Source: Lucifuga dentata
Taxonomy: Eukaryota > Chordata > Actinopteri > Ophidiiformes > Bythitidae
DNA: 64,000 nt
Direction: 5' to 3'
Assembly: GCA_014773175.1 (NCBI GenBank)
Contig: VXCM01002524.1
Span: 62,001-126,000 of the forward strand
The position numbers were made by a program, and so were the translations under genes. Below are positions 1 through 11,880 of the stretch, piece after piece. Under the pieces are notes generated by a model. The model saw only the letters and a program-made list of their open reading frames with translations, was not told the origin of the DNA and searched no databases. Within the stretch, counting starts at the first letter, position 1, and each line of letters begins with the position of its first letter.

Positions 1-7
1 AAAAANA

Positions 8-216
8 GTTGATTTTAATAGCATACCAGAATGAACTGAAACCAATGGCAGTCTGGAAGGTAGGAAAAAAAAGTTTTTAACTCACCATTCACAACAAAAC
101 CATTTTCAATTCACCGTTCCAGTAGTATGTTTTGGGAAATGATTGTCAGTAATGATATGTGTATGAAAACTGAATATATTAGGCTCAAACATGCAAAATG
201 GCCGGTATGGTTCTCT
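8..216 (+). mobile_element. Right-hand part of a TTAA-type MITE (family 'AGGACC')
   Basis: This is the 3' part of a non-autonomous DNA element. The stretch closely matches the right half of the intact copy at 16106-16686: the block starting AGTTGATTTTAATAG, the GTTCCAGTAGTATG block and the terminal GGCTCAAACATGCAAAATGG. It ends in ATGGTTCT, a slightly decayed form of the ATGGTCCT terminus. The left half lies beyond the window. It sits in a slit2 intron. Confidence 0.75.
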
Positions 217-225
217 AAGGCTGCA

Positions 226-271
<46 letters not shown>

Positions 272-610
272 TTTCTGTTAGATGGTGAAGCTATGCTGGG
301 AGTAAGGTCACTAAATTTCAGGTATGTGCTAATCTATTACGGTATACATCCCACACAGTCCTAACCTAATGAGCCAAAATAAGTGAAAACACCTGTGCTA
401 ATGCTTGCAAACACTAACAATAACACTTTTTCAAGGTAGAGGTTACTAGTCATTTCAATCGTTGAGTCATTTATGATAAGTATACAAGAGCATCACGCAC
501 AGACAATGCTTATAGCACCTTTAGCATTACACAAACAGAAACAGCAATGCTTGCAGATCTTTGCTGAACATTGCAGCCTGTGTTTTCGTTCCTCTTTCAT
601 CTGCTGGCAG

Positions 611-1756
611 GGCTCTGGGTGCCAACCCTCTGTACTGTGACTGCCACATGCAGTGGCTGTCAGACTGGGTGAAGAGCGGCTACAAGGAGCCCGGCATCGC
701 CCGCTGTGCCGGGCCCGGTGATATGACCGATAAACTACTGCTCACCACGCCTTCCAAGAAATTCACATGCACAGGTAAACACATGTAATACAGCAAGTAA
801 CATATCACGCAGTTAGACACACATGTATGTAAAATTTATAAATGCTCATGCACTCTGCAAACTTGAAGAGCATTGCTGTGTATTGGCATCCAGTACACAT
901 TTACTGAAGACTGTTATCAGACCACAAGTTTCCTTTAATAAATACTGATTAATTGAAAATTTTTGAAGTTGCAGATTTGTGGCTGTGTAGCATTTTGGCA
1001 TTGATTGTGAAATGTTATTGACTGTTGACCCAAACCCTTTCCCTGTAATATCACATTACGTATGAATACGTGACTGGAATCTATTTTTACCTAATTTAAC
1101 TGACGCACTGTAGAAGTCCCGGGGCCTTGTGGTTTTCTGGTGCCAGGTAAAGTAGCCAATCATATTCCAGCGCTACCTCGTCAGTCTTCCCCAGCTCCCC
1201 CAGACAATCCAAACCCACGTCTCCTCAACCCTTCAGCCCTGAATGCATCGCTCTTCTTCCTCTCAGTCCTCATGTTCTGATCAGATTGTTTATCCCTTGA
1301 TGTTAAAAGCTGATGTTCTGTCATGGAAATATTAACATCTTCCATACATGTTGTGATCACCCAAAGAAAACCCTTCATAATTTTTACTGGTACTCCAATA
1401 TTCTTCTACATTAGGGTGCAGATGCATTTTAATCTTTCACTTACAAATATTGCTTACTCAATATGGATTCATGTAAATTTAATGTAAATGACATTTTCAT
1501 CAAACTGGCATTTCCTTCTCACATGTAGAAAATATTTCATGATCACCAAATCAAATTATTTTAGACTGGATTATGATTATGAAGTGTCTAAAGTGTGTGT
1601 GTTTGTGTCACACAGGCCCAGTGGATGTGAGTATCCAGGCTAAGTGTGAACCCTGCTTGTCCAGCCCCTGCAGAAACGACGGTACTTGCTCCAATGATCC
1701 TGTGCACTACTACCGCTGCACCTGCCCCTATGGATTTAAGGTATTTAGATAGTACA

Positions 1757-1810
<54 letters not shown>

Positions 1811-2889
1811 CACACACACTCACACAAATACAGAGACTTGAGAATAATGAGGGGATATAATAAGAGATTCAAATACAGTGGCAGATGTTTTTTTCTGGAA
1901 AAGTGTATGTGTCAGTGTGTCAATGCGTGTGTGTGTGTGTGTGCGTGCATATGTGTGTGTGTTTATGTACAGGGCCAGAACTGCGAAGAGCCCATCCACG
2001 CTTGTATCGGTAATCCCTGCCAGAATGGCGGCACGTGCCACCTGAAGGAAGGAGAGGGGAGCAACTTCTGGTGAGGAACTTTCAAAATAAAATATTGTGT
2101 GTAGTTTTGCAGCTTGTGTGCTGCTTTTGTAGCTTTTTAATAATATTTTACTCACCGACTTCACAGATCTTGCCGTTTAGGTCACCAGATTCGGATATTA
2201 TAACAAATATGATCATATAATCTGCAGAAATAAGACGCTGGTTGTTAAAAATGTAATTTATGCTCAAAAAAGCATCCAAGTAACGCACTTAAACACATCT
2301 ACACATTATGGAAAAACGTCAGATCCGATATTAATTCACCAGTGAAGCCGTGAACCTTTGATTACTGAGAACACGGTGGGCGTAGCACCAGCTAACACCA
2401 GCAAAGATACAGCATCGTTACTGACAAGTGGGAATGAATTAACAGCAGGTAGAGGCCTCAGGGGATGGTTCCCGTCCACGTCTGTCTCTGAGCTGGTTGG
2501 ACTGCAGCCTGAATATCCTTCTCTTCATTAGGCTGCTTAGCATGAACAGGAGGGGAGGATAACGGTGTCTGCAGGTCTAAGCAGACCCGGGCCCCCCACC
2601 CATACAATTAGACAATCATCTCTTTACGCCGCTCCTTCTCTTTCTCTCCATGTGTCTCTCTTCTTCTCAGGCTATTTTCCTTTTATTCCATTTTTAAATT
2701 CTCTTTACTTTTCACTTCAATCTTTCTAGTCGTGTCTGTATTTCCACATTTGTACGCTTTTCTTTTCCCTCCCTGTAGTGGCAGCATATTCATTATGAAG
2801 AGCTGTTACTGACTGTATAATGAGATATTAATCCTCCCGAGTATGTGCCGCATAAGAGCTCTTTATTAGACCCATAATATACCTCTGTG

Positions 2890-2938
<49 letters not shown>

Positions 2939-3045
2939 AGTAATGAGTTTGAGTAGTAGTTATAATGTTGAGGCACGTTCGCATTAACAGAATAATGACT
3001 CTGTTGGGACTATATAGATGAAGCTGAGCTGACGCTGCTGTTATG

Positions 3046-3093
<48 letters not shown>

Positions 3094-3211
3094 GTGAGAG
3101 AGAGAGAGAGAGAGAGAAAGAGCAAGAAGGAAAGAGAGAAGGGGATAGTGTGTACCTGTCTTTGACAAAAATGTATATATGTGACTCTATGTTTATCTTC
3201 TGATATCTGAT

Positions 3212-3244
<33 letters not shown>

Positions 3245-4293
3245 ACGCTTAGGTGTGTGTGCCCAGAGGGATTCGAAGGTGACAGTTGTGAGATCAACAT
3301 TGATGACTGTGAAGACAATGACTGTGAGAACAACTCGACCTGTGTTGATGGAATCAACAACTACACATGCATGTGTTCACCAGAATACACGGGTAACACA
3401 CTCACACACACGCCTTTACGTCCACGCACATACACACATAATACTTATATACTCATTTCTGAAAGTGCTTGTATTTGTGTTCATTAAACATACACATGAA
3501 ACATATCATTTAGTGAATTTTAACAATAAACGGAGAAATCGTGCATTTTTGTGACTAACCCTGGTGTGTGTGTGTGTGGTGTGTTGCTGCGCGTGTGTTA
3601 GCTTTTGCAGCGTGTTAATCGTCTCTAACCTTTGTGGTGCTTTTCTGTCTGTCTTTTATTATCTCCCTATTCTTTTTCTTTCCTTCCTGCCTCTGCTCTT
3701 CTATCATCTCTCGTCTTTTTCTGTGGTTGCAGCTGCTACCAATGAGGTGGAGAGAGGTTAGTCTGTTCTTCTCTCTCTCTCCTTTTCTGTCCCTCTCACC
3801 TTCCTTCCATCCTTCCTTCCTACCTTTCTTCCTTCCCTCCCTTCCTGTGCTATATCCGTGCTTGTCGGAAATTTCTAAGTTTTTCCCAGAAAGTATCATG
3901 GATGTTATTTGTTCTGTGTAAGCAGTGCATGTTCTGGATATTCAGAGTCTGTTGAGTTGCTAATCTGTCTTTTTGGCTAACTGTATACTTCCTGTATATT
4001 ATTTCCATCTAAAGGTCAAACAAAGGTCAAACAGTCATCCCAGTAAACATTTTATTATTGAAATTTTGACATTATAAATTTGAAATCCCAGCACTCAGGA
4101 ATGACAGTGGAGTCACGTGTAATCATCAGTGTCAGTATTCACCCACACAACACACACAGACACATGCATACACACACACACACACACACACCACCACACA
4201 GACAGGTGCAATCATACCAACCTACCTACACATGATAATAAACTATATGTTTTATTATTTAACAACAAAGCAAGGCAAATATTCACTTTCTGC

Positions 4294-4333
<40 letters not shown>

Positions 4334-4445
4334 TCCTAGGGGAGCTATGTGAAGAGAAACTGGATTTCTGCGCTCCGGAGCTGAACCCATGTCAGCACGA
4401 CTCAAAGTGCATTCTGACCCCTCAGGGATACAAGTGAGTGGACTA

Positions 4446-4493
<48 letters not shown>

Positions 4494-4598
4494 GTTGGTG
4501 AGAGCAGTGTTTTCTTGTCTCTCTCCCTAAGGTTTTGAGTACTAACATTTCCTCACACTGAAATAAATGAGTTGCTGATTTTTCCTTCCAGTGATAAG

Positions 4599-4662
<64 letters not shown>

Positions 4663-5159
4663 AGAGGTGGGAAGGTGTTGAAAGTGTGAGTTTGGCTCCC
4701 TCCTAAGGTTTCCTATCCAGATTTTATCTGAACCTCATTTCAGTTTTACTCCCTCGCGATTTGTCCAGCGGTCAGCACGGTTTGCCTGTGTGTGTCTGTG
4801 TGTGTTTGTGTGTGTCTGTGTGTGTTTGTACTCTGTTGCCAATGTATAAATTTATTAACACCTCATCATATGATGTTTGGAGGTCAGTGTTCTCTCAGGC
4901 AATCTTGAATCATCACATCTAGGTATTTTTACACTGTTAAAAGTAGATTTCATTATGCAGGCCATATTTTTCTGACATTTGTATTTAGTCTGGCGCCTGC
5001 TCCTGATCAGGACTTGTGTGTAATTACTCTGCTTAGTATTTGCACATGCTGCAAAATGTCTGGGTCAGGACAGTATTAAGAGGCTTTCTGTCACGTATTA
5101 ATATATCTTGAACACAGCAAATTACACCAAATTCAACCCACAGATACATATTATATTGA

Positions 5160-5204
<45 letters not shown>

Positions 5205-8200
5205 ATGTGTGTGTGTGTTGTAGGTGTGAGTGCACTCCGGGCTATGTCGGTGAGCACTGCGAGCTGGACTATGATGACTGTGAAGACAACAAGTGTCAGA
5301 ATGGCGGTCAGTGTATTGATGCTGTTAACGGATACACCTGTGTCTGTCCAGAGGGGTACAGGTGAGGATCACATGACAAAACACACACATACCTGTGTCT
5401 GTATGAGATGAGATCAGATGAGATCAGATGAGAAGAGTTAAGATAAGATAAGATAAGATAAGATAAACCTTTATTTATCCCAAGGGAAATTATTGTGCCA
5501 AGGTTGTTCATTAGTTCTAGTTACATAAGGTGCAATAAAAATAATAAAGTGAAGTACTGCAAATGCAAAAATTACAAATTAAACTTACAAAAAATTATAT
5601 ACTATACTAAAAAACTAAAACTACTAAAACTAAAACTACTGTATATACAATATATACAAATATAAATATACAGATACAGATATGAGTATAATGCTAACGT
5701 CTTGACTAAACTTATCTTTACATATGATACAGGAAAAAAATCCTTTGCTAGACAGGAGTACAAATAACACATAATTGCAGTATTTAATGTGTGTACACAT
5801 ATTTGTGTGGTTGCAGCGGGTTGTTCTGCGAGTTCTCCCCTCCCATGGTTCTTCCTCGCACCAGCCCATGTGACAACCACGAATGCTTGAACGGGGCGCA
5901 GTGTGTCGTCATGGGAACCGATCCCCGCTGCCAGTGTCTCCACGGCTACGAGGGCGAGCGCTGTGAGACACTGGTCAGCGTCAACTTTGTCAACCGTGAG
6001 TCCTACCTGCAGCTTCCCTCCAGTCTCATCTCACCACAGACCAACATCAGCCTACAGGTGTGCACATGCTCAGTCACGTGGCCAAATTTGTGCTTGGATG
6101 TAAGCACATACAGCGTAGATTTGATGTTAGCTTCCTTACAAATGCTTGGATGTGTCCCGTGGTGTTTTCAGATAGCCACAGATGAGGACAGTGGTGTGTT
6201 GTTGTATAAAGGAGACAACGATCACATTGCCATGGAGCTGTACAGGGGACGCCTCCGGGTCAGCTATGATACCGGATCCTACCCTCCGTCTGCAATTTAC
6301 AGGTAGAAGCACATACTACACACCAGCAGAATGGTACACAAGCAGCATAATCGCTACGCCATGTTCACATGAGGGATGATGCTAATATGCACATTAAAAC
6401 TCTCCATTCTCTCCTTCTCTTAGTGTGGAGACAGTGAATGATGGGAGTTTTCATGCTGTAGAGTTGGTAGCATCGGACCAGACTCTGTCTCTGTCCATCG
6501 ACGGCGGACCACCAAAATCCATCAACTCCATCAGCAAACAGTCCACACTCAGCATAGATTCTCCACTCTACTTGGGAGGTAAGGATCAGAGCTCAATGTG
6601 TGTATCTTTCTATGTGTGTCTTTCTTGTAAACACATTGACTCGCGATCAATAGATGATGTTTCATACTTACTCTGCAGGTTAAAAAAGATGGTCTGATTA
6701 GATTTTAAGCACTTTGCTGCATACATTTGCATGTTAATGAAGAAAATCTGATTTTTATGAAACTAGTAAATCTCTCTGTTGAATGATAATAACAGTTCAT
6801 ATTAATAAGCTACCTGCTAGATAAAGGCAATTACTAAGGCATATTTTCTGATGAATACATTATTTTAAAAGAATATCCTCTTTAGTGTTGCAAGGTGATG
6901 TATAATATATCATGATGATAAGGGATAATAATAGCTCCTCACATCAGTCTTTTTATGTTTTTGTATTCTTTGGATATTCACACTTTTCACTGACCAATCC
7001 ATTTGTGAAAATCACAGTTTCTCACAGTTGAAAAAAATAAGCCAAATATCATTGTTGTTGGAGTAAAAACCCAGAGAGAAGCTGTGCACTAGCTTAAAAT
7101 GTGTGGCATGAAAATGTCACCGCCCAGGTTACTGATATGTTTCAAGTCCACAATAAAAGCCTTCATTTAAAAAAAAAAAATGCATTTAATCATCTTAAAA
7201 ATATTGCCAAAGCACAGACATTTCTCCCATGAGAAGTTACTAAGAGGCTCATGCATACTTTTATTAGGTGCAAGTTTCTTGGTTTAGTAGAAATTTAAAG
7301 CAAAGACTAGATAAATTTGGATTGATTTTGGTCTACTTGATGCACTTCTAACACTTCAAGCATTTCTGTCTGCATTTCAGATTCAGATTCAGATCAGATC
7401 AGATTCAGATTTTATTTGTCATATGTAGGTTAACACAGGGTAAATGGTACAATGAAATGTGTTTCATGAGAGAAACAGGTCAGCTCAGCAGTAAAAACAA
7501 CATTGGTTATAATAAGAGCACTCATATAGAAGATGAAGTATAAAATAGGATAAAAATAATTAAAAATGAGAAAAGCAACAATAATGAGATAAAGTGGTAA
7601 AAATATGAAGAGGATGAAAAAAAAGAAAGCAATGTAGTTAAGATGGGATGGCAAATGACATAACACTATATACTTATGCAAATAAATGAAATATAACACT
7701 GTACAAATGGCTAGAAAAAGAAGCTATAATACTATATACATTTATAATCAGGGATGTGTGTAGGGGTAAAGTGACAAATGGGTACATCATTACTGCACAG
7801 ATGTGATGAGATAACGGAAGGATGAATGACATCAGTGATCATTTGATTTCTCTGATCACCCTGTGTTCTGTTCCAGGTATGCCAGAGCGTGCATCAGCGT
7901 CTGGAGGTCTGTCGGCACTGCAGCACAGCTCAAGGGGCCAAAACGGCACCAGCTTCCATGGCTGTCTCCGTAACCTGTACATCAATGGGAAGCTGCAGGA
8001 CCTCGGGGCCGGTCTGGGGCCAGGAGCTGGAGGAGTGGGCTCTGGGACTGCACAGAGCGCCGGTGGACAGTGGCTGGGTCATGGAGTGGAGCCAGGTTGC
8101 CAGCCATGCCAGAGAGGCGCCTGCATCCAGGGTGACTGCCACCCAACAGGCCACCGTGGCTTTACCTGTACCTGCCGCCCCGGCTGGACTGGAATGCTGT

Positions 8201-10285
8201 GTGACCAGCAAGTCAACAACCCCTGTGATGGCAACAAGTGAGCGCATAAATAAACATGCATGCATTGGTGATGAGATGATTACACTACAAATACAAGCCA
8301 TCACCCTTCCTGTTTCTCCCTCCACAACCCCTCAGGTGTATCCATGGCACCTGCCTACCAATCAACTCCTACTCCTACTCCTGCCGCTGCCAGCCTGGAT
8401 TTGCCGGTGTACTCTGTGATGAGCCAGACCAGGAGGCAGCACATCCCTGCAGCCTGGCCCGGTGCAAACATGGCAAATGTAGAGTATCAGGCCTGGGAAA
8501 AGCATACTGCGAGTGTAACAGCGGATATACAGGAGAGGCGTGTGACAGAGGTGAGAAAAACGGGCGGTGTGGAGGGGATTGGCCTGGGTTCTGCACGTGT
8601 AAATTAAAGTGTAAACTGATTCCTCAACAACTTTCTGCTAAAAAAAAAAAAAANTAAAAAAAAAAAAAACAGTATCTATGAGCAATATTGTTAAACCATT
8701 TTTAATCTGGAGCATATTACTCATAACAGAGTTTCTTCCAGTTTTCTGCTCTAACTTTCTGCTTTTCCTGCCACTAAAAATCGCAGCAGTGTTTGTGCAT
8801 GTGTGTATCTAACAGTATCTCTGCATTAACACTTCTAACCTGCCCTTTCACCTCAGCATCTCCTGAGCCTCCTCTCAATCCCACGCGGGAGGTTACTCAG
8901 GTGAGACTTCCTGTTCAGATCTTTTCTGGTTTTCTTCTCGATTCTTCTCCGGCGCAACCCAAACACGCTCTGCATCTGCTTCATTTTCTTTTTAGCTCAT
9001 GCTACGTGCACTTTGCCCTGCAGTGTTCTTTGTTGGAATTATTCCTCATTTATTTTAATTATGTCATTGCTCTTGGTGTTTCTCTTCTTCTTCTTTCTCA
9101 AGTCCTCTAACCTGTTGCTTCAGTTATTTGAGTGACCATGTTGTAACCATAAATCATTTTATTCAATTGTGGAAGAAGCGCTCAAATCTTTTTCTTAGTG
9201 AATTTTAATAAATGGAGGTGAAAGTAGTAAAGAGCACACTTGTATCAAGTTAAAACCTTGTACAGGCTTTCCCCGGGTTACGAACGAGTTCCATTCCCAC
9301 GCTGTTCGTAAGTCGGATTTGTTTGTAAGTCGGAAGTACATAAGGTGCGTATCTAGCGTATATATTTTACCTTTCTATGCATAAGAAACCGGATTTACAC
9401 TTTGGAGGCATGGTNGGCAAAACACGAACAACACACACAACACGGTGTTTACAGCGAGCGTGATCCGACTGAAAATAGCGATGGCCGCTGCACCACTGAC
9501 GACGCGCAATGTTTTGACGTGCGCCGTTCATTATTACCAATCATTGTATGTAACTCAAATTTTTAATTTAATAGGCTTTATGGCGGTCGGTTCATAAGTA
9601 TGGGTTGTTCGTAAGTCGGACATTCGTAAGTCGGGGACTGCCTGTATCTCCAGTTTGGGGGATTTTCATGCCAATAAAATAAAAGACAGAAATACAAGCA
9701 AGCAAAGAAGGAAGGAAGGAAGGAAAGAAAAGAGAAATTATGGATAGATTTGGTGTAGAAAACTCAGGTCAACTGGATTCAAGTGTTTAATTCTGAAACG
9801 TTTCACCATCCATCCAAATGGCTTTGTCAGTTAGAAAAAAGAAAGAAAGAAGTCATTTCTGACTGACAAAGCCATTTGGATGGATGGTGAAACGTTTCAG
9901 AACTACAAACTTGAATCCAGTTGACCTGACTGAGTTTTCTACAACATATCTACCACATGGATGACTGAGAACCTTAATCAAAACATGTGGCTAGATTGTA
10001 ACCCATCTGTTCTCTGCTGTGCCTGCAGAGGTGGCTTGCCGAGGGGAACGGGTCCGAGATGTCTACCAGAGACAGCAAGGCTACGCGGCGTGCCAAACCC
10101 AGGAGAAGGTCTCCCGTCTAGAGTGTCGGGGCAGCTGCCAGGTGGGAGCAGACGGACAGAGCACCTGTTGCACCCCCCTCCGCAGCAAACGCAGGAAATA
10201 CACCTTCCAGTGCACTGATGGCTCTTCCTTTGTCCAGGAAGTGGAGAAGGTGGTCAAGTGTGGCTGTACAAAGTGTTCATCATAA
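611..10285 (+). CDS. slit2: Slit homolog 2 protein, C-terminal part (12 exons)
   Basis: Secreted axon-guidance ligand of Robo receptors; the 5' part is outside the window. Exons read from in-phase GT/AG junctions: 611-774, 1616-1740, 1973-2070, 3253-3392, 4340-4433, 5224-5361, 5817-6057, 6172-6302, 6424-6578, 7877-8237, 8336-8550, 10029-10285 (about 705 residues, stop TAA). Domains in order: LRR C-cap ([10 protein letters not shown]), EGF repeats 1-6 including the calcium-binding type ([14 protein letters not shown]), laminin-G domain (5960-8090), further EGF repeats, and a C-terminal cystine knot with RSKRRKY and a final CGCTKCSS. The Slit cleavage region [12 protein letters not shown] is present. 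[15 protein letters not shown] and [10 protein letters not shown] fit SLIT2 better than my recollection of SLIT1/SLIT3. A glycine-rich insert follows LQD in the laminin-G domain. Most acceptors have TG-rich tracts. The symbol is also supported by the neighbouring 4p genes; slit1 is the main alternative. Confidence 0.93.
1759..1808. repeat. (CA)n microsatellite in a slit2 intron
   Basis: A dinucleotide CA run begins about 20 bases after the donor of the slit2 exon ending at 1740. It has no coding value; apparent open frames over it are Thr-His or Cys-Val repeats. Confidence 0.95.
2893..2936. repeat. (TG)n microsatellite
   Basis: An uninterrupted TG run in the slit2 intron between the exons at 1973-2070 and 3253-3392. 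The same intron carries a (CT)n run at about 3050-3087 followed by (GA)n, which could fold as a hairpin. Confidence 0.95.
4448..4659. repeat. Paired (CA)n and (TG)n microsatellites
   Basis: A CA run at 4448-4491 is followed about 110 bases later by a TG run at 4601-4658, in the slit2 intron 4434-5223. The two runs are complementary and could pair in the transcript, looping out the sequence between. Confidence 0.9.
5404..5530. repeat. Degenerate simple repeat plus retroposon-like tail
   Basis: GATGAGATCA-type repeats run into (GATAA)n, then a segment reading CCTTTATTTATCCCAAGGG. That segment resembles the 3' end of a common fish LINE/SINE family. No target-site duplication was identified, so the family is uncertain. 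Confidence 0.5.
5845..5865 (+). other. slit2: Slit proteolytic cleavage region (VLPR/TSP)
   Basis: The codons read MVLPRTS between two EGF repeats. In mammalian SLIT2, processing into N- and C-terminal fragments is reported in the matching region after this arginine. Conservation suggests this fish protein is cleaved too; that is inference from the family. Confidence 0.6.
7369..7480. repeat. CAGATT-type repeat with retroposon-like tail
   Basis: Repeats of TCAGATTCAGAT lead into TTTTATTTGTCATATGTAGG and a segment about a protein-binding-like GAAATGTG. The pattern resembles the 3' end of fish LINE-derived repeats. It lies in the slit2 intron 6579-7876, which otherwise shows only AT-rich unique sequence. 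Confidence 0.4.
8857..8900 (+). other. slit2: Candidate slit2 mini-exon (44 bp)
   Basis: A strong acceptor (branch-like TTCTAAC, pyrimidine tract, CACCTCAG) precedes 44 bases that stay open in the incoming slit2 phase and encode [15 protein letters not shown] consensus donor (CAG/GTGAGA) follows. Including it shifts the frame at the next exon unless the last exon starts 2 bases downstream, at 10031, where a second AG exists (GCAGAG/GTGGCT). With that acceptor the reading continues [10 protein letters not shown]. Mammalian SLIT2, as I recall it, has no such residues here. It may be a real fish exon, an alternative exon or a chance site. Confidence 0.45.
9263..9644. mobile_element. Tigger/mariner-like MITE
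   Basis: The ends form an imperfect inverted repeat: CAGGCTTTCCCCGGGTTACG at the left, and CAGGCAGTCCCCGACTTACG when the right end is read on the minus strand. Both are flanked by TA, the target duplication typical of the Tc1/mariner superfamily. Further inverted copies of GTAAGTCGGA lie inside. There is no transposase frame, so it is non-autonomous. One N interrupts it at 9415. It sits in the last slit2 intron. Confidence 0.75.
9740..9958. repeat. Long inverted repeat (foldback MITE)
   Basis: The left arm (about 9740-9832) and right arm (about 9862-9958) are near-perfect reverse complements, including GAAACGTTTC and CCATCCATCCAAATGG, with a purine-rich centre of about 30 bases. The structure is a hairpin-type non-autonomous element in the last slit2 intron. 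A weaker relative may be present at 43330-43440. Confidence 0.8.
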
Positions 10286-11880
10286 AAAAAATAAATTAAA
10301 AAAAAAAAAAAAAAGACAACACCCTCAGCAGAAGATTTTCTCCAGAAATGTTTTGTGTTCCTGTCCCACCCACTTTCTTGATCCCCCCTCCAAGGTCCTG
10401 ATTCCTCCTGAAAATACCCTGTACCCTCCAAAGTCACCCCATCACAACCCCGTTTTGTAAAAACCCTGAAAATGTTTTAAAAAAAAATAAGCAAAACAGC
10501 TAAAAAAAAATTAGTTTCTTTTTGTCAGTGCTGGACTGATGATTGATGCTTCCTCGGTGGGGGTGTTGACTTGTATTGTAAAGTACAAAAAAACAGACTT
10601 ATTTTTCATTATGAAGTGGAGAAAAAGACAAAAAAAACACAAGAGTTGACTTTTTCCTTTCATCTACTTCTTTTTGTTGGTCATGATGACTCCAATGGTG
10701 TGCCACTGTCTCTTCCCTGGAGGACTCACTGGTCACTGGTGGGTGACCACTTCCTGTAGACGTCCTGTCTATGAGCGTGTGTTTTAGGAGTAACCTTAAC
10801 TGGTAGTACTACAGACTCACCACTAGGAGGAGCTGAACTAAGGCGTGGGACAGGGCGGGAGCGATGAGCCCTGAAACATAAGCGAGCACCGTGTAGTCTG
10901 CAGTCTCTCTAACACACCTCCTGAACCCTCTGAAACTGTGTGCACCAACCTATACACAGCTACACACACGTCACACACAACATGTGATATTTTATACAGC
11001 TACTGAACACACATGCAAACACACACACAAGCTCTCGCCTGTTGAAGAGGAGTTACACATTTGATATTACTTGCCAGAATAAATACACTACTCTCCGTTT
11101 ATCTGCCCTGTTCATCAATGACAAGTATTTATTGTATCATAAATACCTGTACTTATTCAGTAGATTCCCCATGTATCAATCTGATTCTTTTAATATATAT
11201 TAATTTATATTTGTCCTTATTTTTGTATTAAAAAGACATAATCTGTCAAGATAGCTAAACTAACAAAATGGTGTCTTTTATTTTGGTTGAAGAGTTGTTT
11301 TTGACCACTGAAACTATTATGCTTGCCAGAGACCTTAGTTACATTTTAATCTGCAAATGTGACGTGAAGACATTGTATATTTTTGTCGCATTTCCTGAGA
11401 GTTTGTATTGTGCCATTACCAGAAAGTCTTTATATTAGAGTATAAATGTATAGATAATTTCCCTACCTATGTATTTCACACAGAAATCTTGTGAGTAGCA
11501 ATGACCCTAGAGGATGCTTAGAACTGTTTTTACCTTTTTAACAAATTTATGCTTACAGAATACTGTGACTTTTTTCTAAATGAAACTACTTTGTTAGCCC
11601 CTTGGTCTCCGATGTTAACATGTTGCTGCTAAGTTTTTGTACCGTAGACTTGGATCCTGATCTGTATGTTATATAGAACTTCCTGCTCCTACTGTACAGG
11701 GGCACCTTGTGTAACAGATAAATATGTCCCTGACCTCTATACATGTGCATTGTGCTTTATATTTCCCCTTCTCCATCCCCAGACTAATGTCAGTTCCCTG
11801 ACTGATGTTTGTTTATTAAACACAATATTTATCTCATACCTCTTACCTTTGCTTTTTTTTCTTTTTTTTTTGTCACGCTG
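10286..11880 (+). other. slit2: slit2 3' untranslated region (probable extent)
   Basis: There is no coding sequence. An AATAAA at 10290-10295 lies immediately after the stop and runs into genomic poly-A, so it is unlikely to be the main signal. Another AATAAA at 11078-11083 and AT-rich sequence to about 11.9 kb are better candidates for the transcript end. The exact end cannot be set from sequence alone. Confidence 0.45.

Noticed and set aside
1646..2074. Open frames of 90-140 codons across the (CA)n/(TG)n runs of the slit2 introns
   Set aside because: They are Cys-Val or Thr-His readings of microsatellites joined to real exon fragments. Splice sites and homology define the exons instead.
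611..10285. slit1 or slit3 as the identity of the first gene
   Set aside because: Residues in the EGF and laminin-G regions match my recollection of SLIT2 better, and the neighbours are human 4p genes. Not formally tested by phylogeny.
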